Positions 1-11,560 of a DNA stretch of 64,000 nucleotides are shown piece by piece. The notes under the pieces were generated by a model. That model was not told where the DNA came from. It worked only from the letters and a program-made list of their open reading frames with translations, and searched no databases. Origin of the DNA: Pomphorhynchus laevis (taxonomy: Eukaryota; Acanthocephala; Palaeacanthocephala; Echinorhynchida; Pomphorhynchidae); assembly GCA_012934845.2 (NCBI GenBank), contig WNNJ02003637.1, positions 20,501-84,500 on the forward strand. The letters run 5' to 3'. Numbering within the stretch: position 1 is the first letter of the stretch; the number at the start of each line of letters is the position of its first letter. The position numbers and the translations under genes are program-made.

Positions 1-590
1 TCTTTTTCTAGTTCACTTACCCGACACTTTTGAAGAAATCGCGCTTCTGTTAGTAACTCATTAAGTTTTCCCCCTCTCCAAAGTAGTATTCTCCGTTCCA
101 GTGTTTTCCTAGTTAGGTTAACTTTCCGTGTCGGAATTCTCTGCAAAAGAATTTGGCATAGCACGGTGGCCCTTTTCAAAGGATCATTTCGATCTATTCT
201 TGCTTTATTAAAGTCATCGAAACACGTTGTAATTAGACCAAGAAATTCCTTGCTTGCACTACACATCGGTAATTTAAAAAGATTTGGACACCATTGGATT
301 ATTTCGTCGTACACAATGTCAAGTGAGCATTTTTCCAAATTTCTCTCTGTCATGGATATTGGATCGTGTGATGCTCGTACGTTCGAGGGTTGAAGCTCCT
401 GTACAATTTGAAACTCGCTGTTACCGTGATTGCTGAATTCCTGAACACATTGAGTTTTGCGCAGGTAGTTTGGAGCTGAGCAATTAAGACATGGTTTATT
501 CGATCTTGCGCATCGACACCTCAGGCATTTGGCAACCACGCCATTGCACGAACAACACTTTTGTATCGAAGAGGGGATGCCTCGTGGCAT
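1..590 (-). CDS. N-terminal part of Cys-rich RT polyprotein, runs off left edge
   Basis: A frame starting at an ATG at 588-590 reads without a stop to the window edge, at least 196 codons. The first ~50 residues form a cysteine cluster with motifs CCSCN, AKCLRCRCA and KPCLNC, which looks zinc-binding. After a short linker comes a predicted helical segment ending in RKTLERRILLW. The protein from 41103 leftward shares both parts (MPKGVPSS start, AKCLRCKCA, then ERRLALW) and continues into an RT-type KTKSGAGPSGLD-like motif, so this is the N-terminus of the same retroelement polyprotein class. The region is visibly GC-richer than its surroundings. The GTAAGT read on the minus strand near position 15 lies inside the open frame, so I do not treat it as a splice site. 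Function is inferred from the homologous copy; the RT domain itself is outside the window. Confidence 0.65.
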   Translation of the reverse strand, partial: MPRGIPSSIQKCCSCNGVVAKCLRCRCARSNKPCLNCSAPNYLRKTQCVQEFSNHGNSEFQIVQELQPSNVRASHDPISMTERNLEKCSLDIVYDEIIQWCPNLFKLPMCSASKEFLGLITTCFDDFNKARIDRNDPLKRATVLCQILLQRIPTRKVNLTRKTLERRILLWRGGKLNELLTEARFLQKCRVSELEK

Positions 591-1093
591 AACTGTTCGA
601 CGGCCGGATCTTTTTTATTCTTTTATCTTGGGATGACTCTTGTATGGTTTATTGTGATTGTGTTTAAACTTGTATGTTATTTATTGTATCGTTGTATGTA
701 TTGTATTTAATTCATCTTGCGGCACAGCAATTGTATGTATATTAGATTGTAAGTAGTTAATAGGGATAACAATATTGTTTAATTGTATGTTATTTTATTG
801 CATGTTGATTAGAAACCAAAATTTTTTTAAGGTAAGATTATTTAACAGTTTAAATAATATTTAATTAGAAATATGCTACATTAAAGTATACTCTATGAAC
901 TGACTTCTGAAAACACGTGGCTTGATTACAAAGATCTACAAACACGAAAATCGCAATGAATTAGTAATAAAATCGCGGCATAGCATTGTTACATATTGCT
1001 TATCACGATATAGTAATTAATATACTGAGAATGGTATACTTTTTGAGATGATTGCCAAACGTATTATAAATTGATTGTTCACTCATTAGGATT
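591..1093. other. AT-rich spacer
   Basis: No gene seen. It may hold the 5' flank of the minus-strand element at 1-590 and the flank of the ubiquilin-like repeat. It contains scattered TTGTAT-type runs near 650-790. Confidence 0.5.
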
Positions 1094-1102
1094 GTTTACA
1101 AA

Positions 1103-1139
1103 AAGTAGAGAGTGAAAATTTTATTTTCACTCTCTACTT
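1103..1139. repeat. Perfect 16-bp inverted repeat at 5' end of retrocopy 1
   Basis: The left arm at 1103-1118 is aagtagagagtgaaaa. Its exact reverse complement is at 1124-1139, with a 5-nt loop. The right arm lies in the coding frame (FSLSTS), so the left arm is probably a fold-back copy of coding sequence made when the retrocopy formed. Confidence 0.9.
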
Positions 1140-1215
1140 CGGCATATCACTCAACATCTAAACAATCAAATAATGCTTCTTTGTCACTTCAGCAATCACC
1201 AACAATTAAGGAGGG

Positions 1216-2619
1216 TTGATATCGCTTCAACCGAATATTGATCAACATACCTATGGAACTGCAACATTATCCAGATTAACACTTGCACCATTTTTGAACC
1301 TTCCATTTGGAAATTCAAATTGTACTGAAATACAACAAAATATTTTTGGCACTATTCAGACAAATCCACATGCAGTTCAAAACCTTCTAAGTAATAATTT
1401 GGCTCAAAGACTTATGAGTAATCCTGCATTGCTTAGTTCAATTAAGCTTAACAATCCACAAATGCAAAGAGTGAGGGAGCAGAACCACGAGGTTTCACAA
1501 TTCGTTAACAATCCGGATTTAATGTGTCAAACAATGGAAATGATTCGTATTCCTACAACTATACAGGAAATTACGAGAAACCATGACAGAGCCCTGATTA
1601 ACCTTGAGAGATTACCGAGCGGATATAAAGTTCGACAGAGAATTTATCGCGATTTTCAAGAACCAATGCTTAATGTGGCACATGAGCAGTTTGGCGATAA
1701 CCCTCTGAATACTTATTCTAGTTCATCTGGTACAGCTAACACTAGTCAAGTAGGAACTGAAAATACAAACCTCCTGCCAAACCCGGTGGCATCTCAGAAT
1801 ACTACATTTCAAATCGATTCGTCTAGTTCATATGTATCTAATTCAAACCGTTTAGAGTCGCCTTTGCAATCTACGTCAAGCGAAAACACTAATCGGTATT
1901 CTACGATGAACCCTCAACAATTATTAGTAGTCGATGCTGAAAATCCTCTCATGTTATTCGACATGTTGCGGGCATCCAGTTTTAACCCAAATATGAATAA
2001 TTCTCTTTGCGATCCTGGTATTCTACTTAATCTGCTTAAGATTCTTCTTAATCTGCTGCGTACATATGAATTTATACAGGACGAAGGACAAAGAGAACAA
2101 GTACATCGTGTAATTCATGAGTTTATGAGTCAGTGGCCAATACCTGAAATTTGTGCTCTATGCACAAATACTCGAGCATTGAGGACGATTGTACAAATTC
2201 TAAAGAATCTAATTCGTCTTAGGGACACATCCCCACAAGTATATTCACAGTTGATATCTTCAAATATAAGCGGTCTAGTCGATAATCAAATGAATAGTCA
2301 ACCTACTTCATCTGATGTGGATTCTTTTCGATCACCAAGCAATAGACAAACAGCTTATGCAACAACAGTATTTCAAAATTTACAATACTCAAATCAAGAT
2401 TATACTGCTTCGTTGTTTCAACCATTAGATCGTCTTCATCTCCAGCAACATCAGCCGACAAATCAACAACCAAACCAAACTCAAGAACATCTTTATGCAT
2501 CCGAACTTGTACAAATGCAGACATTGGGATTCCATAGCCGTGATACTAATCTGGAAGAGCTTGCTGCATCTATGGGGGACGCAAAAATGGCTGTGGAACG
2601 TAATGAAGATTTTGATTGA
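1216..2619 (+). pseudogene. Ubiquilin-like retrocopy 1, frameshifted near 5' end
   Basis: The conceptual protein of about 467 residues resembles the middle and end of ubiquilins, the shuttle factors that carry ubiquitinated clients to the proteasome. Visible parts are an STI1-type region (NNPDLMCQTMEMIR, then NHDRALINLERLPSGY and QEPMLNVAHEQFG), a second STI1-like stretch with LLNLLKILLNLLR, a Gln/Asn-rich linker (LQQHQPTNQQPNQTQ), and a UBA-like C-terminus (MQTLGF, NLEELAASMGD). There is no N-terminal ubiquitin-like domain. The frame begins after a TGA created by a missing G at about 1213, and its first codon is TTG, so there is no credible start. Compared with copy 2 it has L for M, G for R, M for I, C for R, and IS for KG. 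No introns interrupt it, and its 5' end is a fold-back hairpin. I infer a 5'-truncated processed copy. Confidence 0.75.
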
Positions 2620-2636
2620 TTGACTATGTTTACAAA

Positions 2637-2673
2637 AAGTAGAGAGTGAAAATTTTATTTTCACTCTCTACTT
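2637..2673. repeat. Perfect 16-bp inverted repeat at 5' end of retrocopy 2
   Basis: Identical to the hairpin at 1103-1139: arms at 2637-2652 and 2658-2673 with loop TTTTA. Confidence 0.9.
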
Positions 2674-4154
2674 CGGCATATCACTCAACATCTAAACAAT
2701 CAAATAATGCTTCTTTGTCACTTCAGCAATCACCAACAATTAAGGAGGGGTTGATATCGCTTCAACCGAATATTGATCAACATACCTATGGAACTGCAAC
2801 ATTATCCAGATTAACACTTGCACCATTTTTGAACCTTCCATTTGGAAATTCAAATTGTACTGAAATACAACAAAATATTTTTGGCACTATTCAGACAAAT
2901 CCACATGCAGTTCAAAACCTTCTAAGTAATAATTTGGCTCAAAGACTTATGAGTAATCCTGCATTGCTTAGTTCAATTAAGCTTAACAATCCACAAATGC
3001 AAAGAGTGAGGGAGCAGAACCACGAGGTTTCACAATTCGTTAACAATCCGGATTTAATGTGTCAAACAATGGAAATGATTCGTATTCCTACAACTATACA
3101 GGAAATTACGAGAAACCATGACAGAGCCCTGATTAACCTTGAGAGATTACCGAGCGGATATAAAGTTCGACAGAGAATTTATCGCGATTTTCAAGAACCA
3201 ATGCTTAATGTGGCACATGAGCAGTTTGGCGATAACCCTATGAATACTTATTCTAGTTCATCTGGTACAGCTAACACTAGTCAAGTAGGAACTGAAAATA
3301 CAAACCTCCTGCCAAACCCGGTGGCATCTCAGAATACTACATTTCAAATCGATTCGTCTAGTTCATATGTATCTAATTCAAACCGTTTAGAGTCGCCTTT
3401 GCAATCTACGTCAAGCGAAAACACTAATCGGTATTCTACGATGAACCCTCAACAATTATTAGTAGTCGATGCTGAAAATCCTCTCATGTTATTCGACATG
3501 TTGCGGGCATCCAGTTTTAACCCAAATATGAATAATTCTCTTTGCGATCCTGGTATTCTACTTAATCTGCTTAAGATTCTTCTTAATCTGCTGCGTACAT
3601 ATGAATTTATACAGGACGAAAGACAAAGAGAACAAGTACATCGTGTAATTCATGAGTTTATAAGTCAGTGGCCAATACCTGAAATTCGTGCTCTATGCAC
3701 AAATACTCGAGCATTGAGGACGATTGTACAAATTCTAAAGAATCTAATTCGTCTTAGGGACACATCCCCACAAGTATATTCACAGTTGATATCTTCAAAT
3801 AAAGGCGGTCTAGTCGATAATCAAATGAATAGTCAACCTACTTCATCTGATGTGGATTCTTTTCGATCACCAAGCAATAGACAAACAGCTTATGCAACAA
3901 CAGTATTTCAAAATTTACAATACTCAAATCAAGATTATACTGCTTCGTTGTTTCAACCATTAGATCGTCTTCATCTCCAGCAACATCAGCCGACAAATCA
4001 ACAACCAAACCAAACTCAAGAACATCTTTATGCATCCGAACTTGTACAAATGCAGACATTGGGATTCCATAGCCGTGATACTAATCTGGAAGAGCTTGCT
4101 GCATCTATGGGGGACGCAAAAATGGCTGTGGAACGTAATGAAGATTTTGATTGA
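2646..4154 (+). pseudogene. Ubiquilin-like retrocopy 2, open frame without ATG at its start
   Basis: The frame is open for about 502 codons, including the upstream linker that copy 1 loses to a frameshift. The first codon is GTG inside the hairpin arm. The first in-frame ATG is far downstream, near the STI1 region, so an intact ubiquilin cannot be made. Domain order is as in copy 1: Ser-rich linker, STI1-type region (DLMCQTMEMIR, QEPMLNVAHEQFG), second STI1-like region, Gln/Asn-rich linker, UBA-like end (LGFHSRDTNLEELAASMGD). The stop codon is followed by about 45 nt of AT-rich trailer and a 12-nt A run, which supports a processed retrocopy. The frame has stayed open despite intergenic-looking surroundings, so either the copy is young or a shorter protein is still made. 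Usual ubiquilins are longer and carry an N-terminal UBL domain. Confidence 0.7.
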
Positions 4155-4162
4155 TTGACTAT

Positions 4163-4212
4163 AGATTTATTTAATTATTTAATATAAAATACGTAGACTC
4201 AAAAAAAAAAAA
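4163..4212 (+). other. Retrocopy 3' trailer with poly(A) tract
   Basis: A short AT-rich 3' UTR follows the stop codon. It contains AATATAAA (4181-4188), resembling a polyadenylation signal, and ends in twelve A residues at 4201-4212. Confidence 0.7.
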
Positions 4213-5435
4213 TTTTATTTTATTATATTATTAATAAAACATTTTTTCCACTATCTTCTGTTTGTAGCAAAACGTATTTTTGAATCGAGAAAAATCTGAT
4301 TAGCATCTCTACTAGGAGTAATTACAAATCTGCGTGGACGTCCTCTCTGCATTAAAACTTGCCATCAAAATACAGTTAATGAAACAAAGTTCTAATTAAT
4401 CAATCAAGCATTTCATTCATCGAAAGCTTAGATAATAATGACAAAATGATTTATTTTCTTTTTTTCGCTAATCTGTGGCTGGTGTTGCAAATTCGATTGC
4501 AGTAAAGAACGCATTGTGGGCTCACAAGCCATAAATAATAAAGGACCTAACCATTTGAAAAATAAAGTGTAATTCATTTGATTATCCGTTGTCTTAGAAT
4601 TGTCAGTGTTATGTGACACTCTGATCAATATTTAATCAGATTGAGTGTGACTTTTAGTGATTTGAGTTTAGAAACCATTATTACAAGTCAATGTTCTATA
4701 ATGGTCTAAAAATGTATGAAGAATATTGGTATCTAAAATTACAAAAAAATCCAATAAAACCTAGGTTCATATGTAGTACTTTTAATCAAAATTTAATAAT
4801 TAAATAATAAAATTAATAATTAATTTTAGATTTTCTATAATTCAAATCAAGTTAAAAAATGAAATTTAAAATAAACGTCATTTTTATGAATTGACTAATA
4901 AATAACAGACGTTTTAATTTTATTGCATTACATAAATTTAAACACGAAAGAATTTATTAATTTTCGATAATATTTATATTATTAATTAACACAAATTTTT
5001 TACTGATATGAACCGTTACACCTCCTGTCAAGACATGGGAACATCGGTCTAGACAAATGTCGTTTTACATCCATATTTAAATTCATAAAGTATTCGGAAT
5101 AGCTTTTTGTTTTATTGACAAAAGCTTAGTAGGCGTCTGTTATTCGTCTTTTGCAAGTACTCTTATTCAAAAATGTAGTAACAAGCACCGATACTTTATG
5201 GTTCAATATATTGTAGATTAAACAATTCTGCCTATTTTGAAATTAACGCTTTACATATAGATCGAAATTCAATTATTAAATTATATGGTTTTAAATTATT
5301 TGACCTTACAACGTTTAAAAGAGAATAAATCGTCATTAATTAATTTTTATCCATATGTAAACGTACTCCAATGCAGTGTGTATTGCGAATTGCGATAATT
5401 GCATGGCAATCGAGCAAATGAGCAAGCAATATGGT
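4213..5435. other. AT-rich spacer with Penelope-like fragments
   Basis: About 4659-4790 (+) matches the N-terminal RT segment of the permuted Penelope family seen at 15.5 and 52.7 kb (SLETIITS, then KNPIKPRFICS). About 4860-4915 is the reverse complement of that family's 3' end (compare 15000-15060). Nothing else recognised. Confidence 0.6.
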
Positions 5436-5441
5436 TGTATA

Positions 5442-5463
5442 TTAATAATAATAATAATAATAA
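5442..5463. repeat. (AAT)n microsatellite, LINE 3' tail
   Basis: Seven AAT units on the plus strand lie just beyond the 3' UTR of the minus-strand LINE. Simple-repeat tails of this kind are typical of Jockey/I-type non-LTR elements. Confidence 0.8.
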
Positions 5464-5571
5464 AGACTTTCTTAACTACACAAAAAAAAGAAAAAGAAAC
5501 ATGCAATAAACCAGATTAGACACAACAATAGAAAGTCAGTAGCTCTTCAGTCTTCTAACTCTTTTCTTCTT

Positions 5572-7458
5572 CTATGGCCTCAGGTCCAGGGGGATCTGAG
5601 CCCCCCAACCGATCCAACACGCCGCCTTCCGACTGAACCACCCGGGGTCTTTCACCCCCCGAAGAATCCAATCGGCGCGGACTATGCTGGGTAAACGAGA
5701 GACGAGGAGCTCAAGAAACCTTAGCCTTTGCTCTGGGGGACGTCCTCTTGAAAAGAAGACAAGTCCCGAGATAGCCCAGGTACCCCAAAGGCGCACCTGG
5801 GTTTTCCCTTTCAATAACAGATGCTGAGCCCGTTTCAGGGCCCACCTAGCTTTCTTCAGGATACGTTTGAGTCTATCCAGGTCAGCTTTCGCCGACCAGT
5901 TCACCGTAACAGTGAACCCCAGGTATTTTACTCGACTTGTGAAGGTGGGAAGTGGTTCAGAGGCAAATATGGAGGAGAGCGCAGAGAGTGCTAATCTCTT
6001 AAGTTTTTTCTTTGTAGCAGGTGTGCCATGAAAGACAACCACCTGCGATTTAGCTGAGTTTAAAATAAGATTGGATATGGGTAACTGATCTTTTAATCTT
6101 AAAAAGAAACGGCTGATGTCAGAGACTACGTCTTTACACCTGTGCCCAGTGAACAGTGCTGTGGTGTCATCAGCGTACACCACAAGACGTTGTTCGCGTT
6201 TAAATATTTTGAATAGTTTAATAGAGGCAGCAAGATATAAGATAGGAGAAAGTGGGGATCCTTGAGGTACACCCGTAATAGGGTAGAACTGACGCGCATC
6301 AGGGTCGTCTTCATAGTAAAATCGCTTGGTAAACAACAGGATCTCCACTCTGTTCAAAATTCTCGCAGGCAACCCGAGGGACCTGAGAGAAGAGATCACA
6401 AAAGGAATGGAGATGCGGTCAAATGCAGCAGAAAAGTCAAGGAAAACAGCCACAACTAGACGATGGCTATTATCCCGACAAAACTGCTCCACCTCACCAA
6501 CTGCTGAATGGACCGAGCGACCTTTGACGAACCCATGAAAACCTGGAGGGATCAAATTACGCCTACTTAAATGGTCGCGGATTTTACGCACAAGCGCTTT
6601 TTCGTAAATCGACACGAGGGCATTTTGAATCGAAATGGGTCGCAGATCTTTAGGGCATGAGCAGGATTTTTTCTTAGGAATAAAAACACGCTTACTAATA
6701 TTGATGCCTGCTACATCGGATGGGGAGGCTAAAAGCATTGTGACGGCCACCTCCCTTCTCTGATCAGCTGTCAAAAGCTGACAGACCCGAGAGGAAAGTG
6801 GAACGACGGATTTGGAGATGCCTGGGAGTGGACCCCAGGAGTTAAGGATATCCGTAACAGATAGATCCCTACTCCTGAAGTTACACCAAGGCGGGATTGG
6901 TTGAGGTGATAGAGTGGCTCCATAGTTGTGTAGGGCCAGTGACTCCTCTAAAACTTTATAAAGGCCTACATTCCCTATCCAACGCAATGCTCTATCCTTC
7001 CAGCAAACAAACTTCTCCTTCTTGAAAATCTTCCAAAAGGAAGACTGAGAAGGATTAAGGCGAGCTATACTCGTCCTATCCCTACTCAGCTGGAACCTGT
7101 ATCTAGTGCTCCAGTATTCATTCGAGAGAGCCTGTTTGGCGGAAGCAGAGAGATTAGGGATGTTCAGTAATTTTGCTAGGACCTTGAGTTTTGTCGGAGT
7201 GGGATTGTATATACGACCTTTATAGGTAGTCGATAGAATCGCGGTAGCTTGCGAAAAGAGGTAGGTATTAAATTTGGTCAAACTCTCATTTCCTATTAAG
7301 GGAAAGAGTTGGATAGCCGCCTGGAAGAAGGTTACTCTGATCGGATCAAAGTGAAACCTCCTTCGAAGCAACATATCTTCCTCAATCCTCCAACGAATTA
7401 GGTCATGAGAGGTGGACAATTGCTGGCGCGACTGCTCCGTGCAGAAGGGTTTTAACAA
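5572..7458 (-). pseudogene. LINE ORF2, reverse transcriptase part
   Basis: A 628-codon open frame encodes a non-LTR RT that would copy LINE RNA at a nicked target site. Visible blocks are RVFIPKK and DLRPISIQNALVSIYEK (fingers), GFVKGRSVHSA, the catalytic FLDFSAAFD at about residues 339-347, GVPQGSPLSP at about 396-405 and the catalytic YADD at about 428-431. The thumb includes KYLGFTV. The C-terminus ends in KDPGWFSRKAACWIGWG, and this end recurs at 12.0-12.1 kb. The frame begins in a different phase from the endonuclease part, overlapping its end at 7452-7458, so ORF2 is frameshifted or deleted there. All catalytic residues are intact, which suggests a fairly young insertion. Confidence 0.9.
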
Positions 7459-8030
7459 CCACCTCGAGTGAAGCAGTAAAATGTCGAGGATAGAATTTGT
7501 TGATGTGCAATGAAAGGTAGGTGACGGGGTTTGTGAATAAGAAAACCGTTCCTAGCTCTGCGAAGTGCTGCATTGATCCAACGACCAGTTCTGTCGTTGA
7601 AATTTCCAAGTAACATGTCATAACCGCTGTCAATAATGCTATCCAGAAGGTCACGGTTCTTGTGAATTTCCCCTGGACGGATATAGACATTGGCTAGACT
7701 TATGCGTTTACCGTTCTTACTGAGTGAAACTACTAAACAAGAAAGGGCTGGACATGAGTAGTTTAATAGGAGGGAAGACCTTAAGGAGCACTTAACTAAG
7801 GTCAAGAGTCCTTGAGATGAAGAGGAGTGAGGTGGGGTTATGTACGGAGTATAGTGGGAACAAATATGCTTTGGGATAAATCGAGTAATGTCCTGGGGGA
7901 GACGGATAGACCGCGTCTCCTGAAGGACTATAACATCTGCATCTCTACCAGATAGAAGTCTAAGGGCGGAAGCACCTCCCGAGTTCCACTGAAGGATATT
8001 CAGTGAAAAAGGCTCACGAGTACTCTGCAT
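7452..8030 (-). pseudogene. LINE ORF2, endonuclease part, C-terminally broken
   Basis: This 192-codon frame starts with an ATG 33 nt after ORF1 ends. It matches the N-terminus of APE-type (EEP) endonucleases: NILQWNSGGAS, VIVLQETR (catalytic Glu), ANVYIRPGE and LLGNFNDRTGRW (normally GDFN). The usual C-terminal SDH block is absent. The frame ends at GGC-stop, and the RT frame picks up at once in another phase, so I infer a small deletion with frameshift that removed the end of the domain. The nuclease would be inactive. Confidence 0.85.
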
Positions 8031-8063
8031 TGTGATGGATTAGTTGGATGGGGGATTGCCTAC

Positions 8064-9268
8064 CTAGACAAAGCTAGGTGCAGGAAGGTTGCCCTTCCCA
8101 CCACTAGCCCCCTCCAAGGAAGGTACTTGCCCCTGGGCAGTATCTTCATTTCCCCTATTAGTCTTCTGTTGGATTAGCTTCCCAATCTTGAGCGGGGGAA
8201 CGGCATGGGCTGAAGCCCCTCTTTTTTTCGACTCCGGAACCGAGGAAACAGGAAGCACAGGATTAGTCCCGATAACGGTTAGGATGGAGCGTACTAACTC
8301 CTCCATCTGCCGAAGAGCATTCGAAGTCTTTAAGTCGATAATCCGTAGAATGTCAGCGTCATCCATACGTGGAGCTGCAGCGACCGCGAAGGACTTGGCC
8401 GGATTGGGCGGTTTCAACAAGAATAATTGTCTATATTCTTTGAATAGAGAGCATTTCCTGCTCCAAGCAGGATGGCACCCCCCGCAATTCGAGCAGGAAA
8501 GGGGGGCATCACAGCGATCCGTAGTTGTAAGAGATGGACAGCTGGTGGAGCTACAGACCCCACAGGAAAGGGTCCCACTGCAGCTGGAGGCCCAGTGTCC
8601 CCATTTGTGACACCGGCTGCAGTGGGGATAGGTCAGATCATCCCTCTCTGTGATCGTGAATTTAATATTAAAACCCATAAAGGGATTCGACGTAGAATTA
8701 GACAGGGATTCAGCAATATTTACGGGAGCATTGCAAAAGCCAACCGGGATAGGGTTCCCGTCCTTACCCCGGATTGACCTCAGATTGGTGACTTTGAATG
8801 TTTCCATAAAAGAACGTATATCTTCTTCTTCCATTGAGCAGGGAAGATTTGAAACTTTTAGCGATGCTAGGATAGGCTTGGATGAAATTTCACCATATTC
8901 AGCTAAATTGGCGGAGAAGTACTCCATGTAGTTTGCGGCAAGGTCATTCGAGACAAAAGATATCTTCACCTCCGCAGGGTGTAACCTAACAGAGTTAAAT
9001 AGAACCCTGTTCTGAAACTGTTTGGTGAAGGATCTCAAAAATTTGTTGTAGAGATCATGTTTTTCAGTCGGTTTCTTAACTTTAATTATTAGCAAATTCT
9101 TTAATTTAGGAATGGGGGAAGCACCTCCCCATCACCTGATACCATAGAAAAATTACTAACCTTGTTATTTGGATCTGTAGTTAGATTTACCTTTAATTTG
9201 CCTTTTTTTGTAGGATTATCGTTGATTTTTGAATAATTTTTGCTGTTATCGTTTGATAGCTCCGACAT
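8064..9268 (-). pseudogene. LINE ORF1, nucleic-acid-binding protein with one frameshift
   Basis: The likely start is the ATG at 9266-9268 (MSELSNDNSKNYSK). That frame is open to a C5 run near 9110, where a one-base slip moves into the main frame, which is open from about 9107 to 8064. The main part carries LHPAEVKISF, an RRM-like stretch (LKVSNLP, then FNIKFTI) and Cys-rich knuckles. The first is CSRCHKWGHWASSC (CX2CX4HX4C); others follow at CGVC and CSNCGGCH. ORF1 proteins of this type coat LINE RNA. The frameshift in a homopolymer may be a real mutation or a sequencing error. Confidence 0.85.
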
Positions 9269-10640
9269 TGTATCTGTTTAAAACTAATAATGATCAGCGA
9301 ATGCAAAACTGCTTTAAAACAATTTGTATAAACGACTATGAAATTGATAAAATAATACATTTAATTTTAGCCTACTGTTCAAAATTCTTTAGAAATTGTT
9401 GTTCAAAAATGTAGCCGTTCCTTTATTTATTTTTTTCACACTGTTATTTTTGGGCAAGAATATGATGTTCAAAAGGCATTTTGGTCATTGCAATGACGTC
9501 GAGTGACTAGAAATGCGCTATATATAAGTATTACTTTGAATCTATTATAAATCAAAAATTATTTAGTAAAGCGATTAGTTTATTAGTCGGATCATAAACT
9601 ACCAACAATGTATTGCTTTATCAAAATCACATTACCTGAGTGACTCTAAGATTTTGATGTTCAAAGATTTTAATGTGCATGTATATAATGATTCAGTTTT
9701 TTGAATTGTCTAAAAGTTTGAACTTTTGAAAACATAATAGATTGACCATGTCCAGAACCAACTTTGATCTTATCTAGAATTAAAAAATTGATTGTTGAAG
9801 TTAGGTAATGATTGCTATAGTAGTTACTGAAGTGGACGCAAACAGACCTTCTTTTTTATTTACATAGTCACACTGCAATTAGTAAACTTGCCAAGCAATT
9901 GGTAAATATCAAAAATGTATTTTGTTACGATATCACGAACCCCTATTTATATTGTATCTTCTATTATTTGTATACATCGATTTGTATCATTAGTGTTGAT
10001 ATGCTTTTAATTATTTAATAATAGTATTTGATACTTCCTATTGCTGATTGGGACCTGATATTTCTAAACTGCGTAACACTTTTATTTAAAAGAATATATT
10101 TTAGTAAATACTCTTTTTAAGAATACAGCAACATTTACCAGTTTCATTGTTGATTCTAAAATTTTTGCTTATTTTTCTTAGATATTCCCTTTGCATCCAG
10201 CACTCAATAATAAAGTCTAAACAATATCAATTGACCAGAATACTTCAATTAACAACTATTTGATGACATAAATTAACTGTTTTTCGCATATTATTTACAA
10301 ATTTAATAAATTTTATCAATGCTAACTAGTAATTTAAATTTCAAATTAGAGTTTATTAATTTTATTCATCAATTGTTTCGTTAACTTCTCAAATTTGAAA
10401 GTATATAACATATGATGATTTTGTTAAACAAAGCATCGAAAAAATATAAATGTTTATTGTTGAATATATTACCACATCATTGAAATGTGTGAAGTATTAT
10501 ATAATCTCTTTACCTACATTTTAGATATTTTATTTAATTCATAATCTTCACAATACACAGTTCTTTAATCGTAAATTCACAAAATATTGAGATTAAATTT
10601 CAAAAACTGATACGAATTTGTTATAAAGAAGACAAAAAAA
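9269..10640. other. AT-rich spacer
   Basis: No coding region or repeat recognised in about 1.4 kb. It probably holds the insertion flank of the LINE. Confidence 0.5.
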
Positions 10641-10654
10641 GGATAAGCTGTGAT

Positions 10655-11560
10655 ATGAAATACTGATGAACAGGTAGAGGGTGTTGCTATGGGCAGCCCC
10701 CTTGGCCCCACTTAAGCAGATATTTAAATGAAGAACTGTGAGGGATTTCACATAGCAGAAACATCCCAACTTATTATGTGGAGACATTATCTTGATGATA
10801 TTTTCTGTATTTATACAAATTCAACACTATGTTCTAGTGAATTTTTTCATAGCCTAAAAAGAAATATCCCTCCATCCAATGGGATATTGAATTGGAGAAC
10901 AATGTCTGTTTTTATTTTCTTGATATGTATATTCCTCGATCTGGATCGGGTATTCACACTGATGTCTGTAAAAATTTAATGTACAATACGTTATCATACA
11001 TTGGACCTCTGCAACCTCGACACCGTTAAAGATTAGTGGATTGAAATCACAATTTCAGCGTTGTTTGACACACTGTATTAATGTACCTGATCAATTAACT
11101 GAGATAAATAACGTCGTTTCGTTGTATATAAAAAGTAGATACCCATTTGATCTTATTGATACAACACATAAGTTTCTGTTTTGTAAGAAAACCAGCATAT
11201 TACATCTGTAGATGCTTATAATCTAGACATTTTGTAACGATAACGGGGCCTAGTAACAAAGCTGCTAAATATTTTCGTAAAATACTCATTCAATTAACAC
11301 GTGATTGTAAATGCAACATTATTAGTTACTTAAAATCCAACAGTAAATTATCCGGCTTCCTAAATCACAAAATAAAATGGAAACTCTTAGTGTAGTTTTC
11401 AGTATCCTTTGCTCCTCGAGTCAGAAATTATATGTTAGACAAACTCGTGGACACCTACAATAGATGCTTATTGTACACGCACATGTGGACACCCAGAAAT
11501 AGTAAATGTGTTGCACAATATGTTAGGAAGACTGGTCACTGCCTGGATATTGACTCTGTA
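10655..11560 (+). pseudogene. Penelope-like RT relic with decayed GIY-YIG end
   Basis: Across several frames the sequence gives the RT motifs GVAMGSPLGPT, followed by ADI and MKNCEG, and then WRHYLDDIFCIYTN. These are the motif B' and catalytic YLDD blocks of Penelope-like elements. Towards 11500 is VAQYVRKTGHCLDID, resembling the end of a C-terminal GIY-YIG nuclease. Multiple stops (for example inside GPT-stop-ADI) show it is dead. It is a different lineage from the permuted elements at 13.7 and 34.8 kb. Confidence 0.7.

Larger units (their letters stand above)
1094..4162 (+). repeat. Direct tandem duplication, unit 1534/1535 bp
   Basis: Copy 1 is 1094-2627 and copy 2 is 2628-4162. They differ by about six substitutions and one G indel (GGG versus GGGG near 1213 and 2748). 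The junction is direct: the end of copy 1, TTGACTAT, runs straight into GTTTACAAAAAGTAG of copy 2. Only copy 2 is followed by the 3' trailer and poly(A), so this is a DNA-level tandem duplication of one retrocopy and not two independent insertions. Confidence 0.93.
5436..9268 (-). mobile_element. Jockey/I-like LINE, nearly full length but broken
   Basis: Reading leftward from 9268 the element has ORF1 (9268-8064), ORF2 (8030-5572, broken) and a short 3' UTR ending in a trinucleotide repeat tail. The order zinc-knuckle ORF1, apurinic-type endonuclease, then RT without RNase H is that of the Jockey group. A second copy of its 3' end lies at about 11985-12140. Confidence 0.88.

Noticed and set aside
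2303-2664. Minus-strand frames across the ubiquilin-like copies (also 3838-4059)
   Set aside because: They are antisense shadows; the plus-strand frame has recognisable STI1 and UBA motifs.
8089-8931. Plus-strand frames opposite LINE ORF1
   Set aside because: Antisense of a recognisable zinc-knuckle protein.
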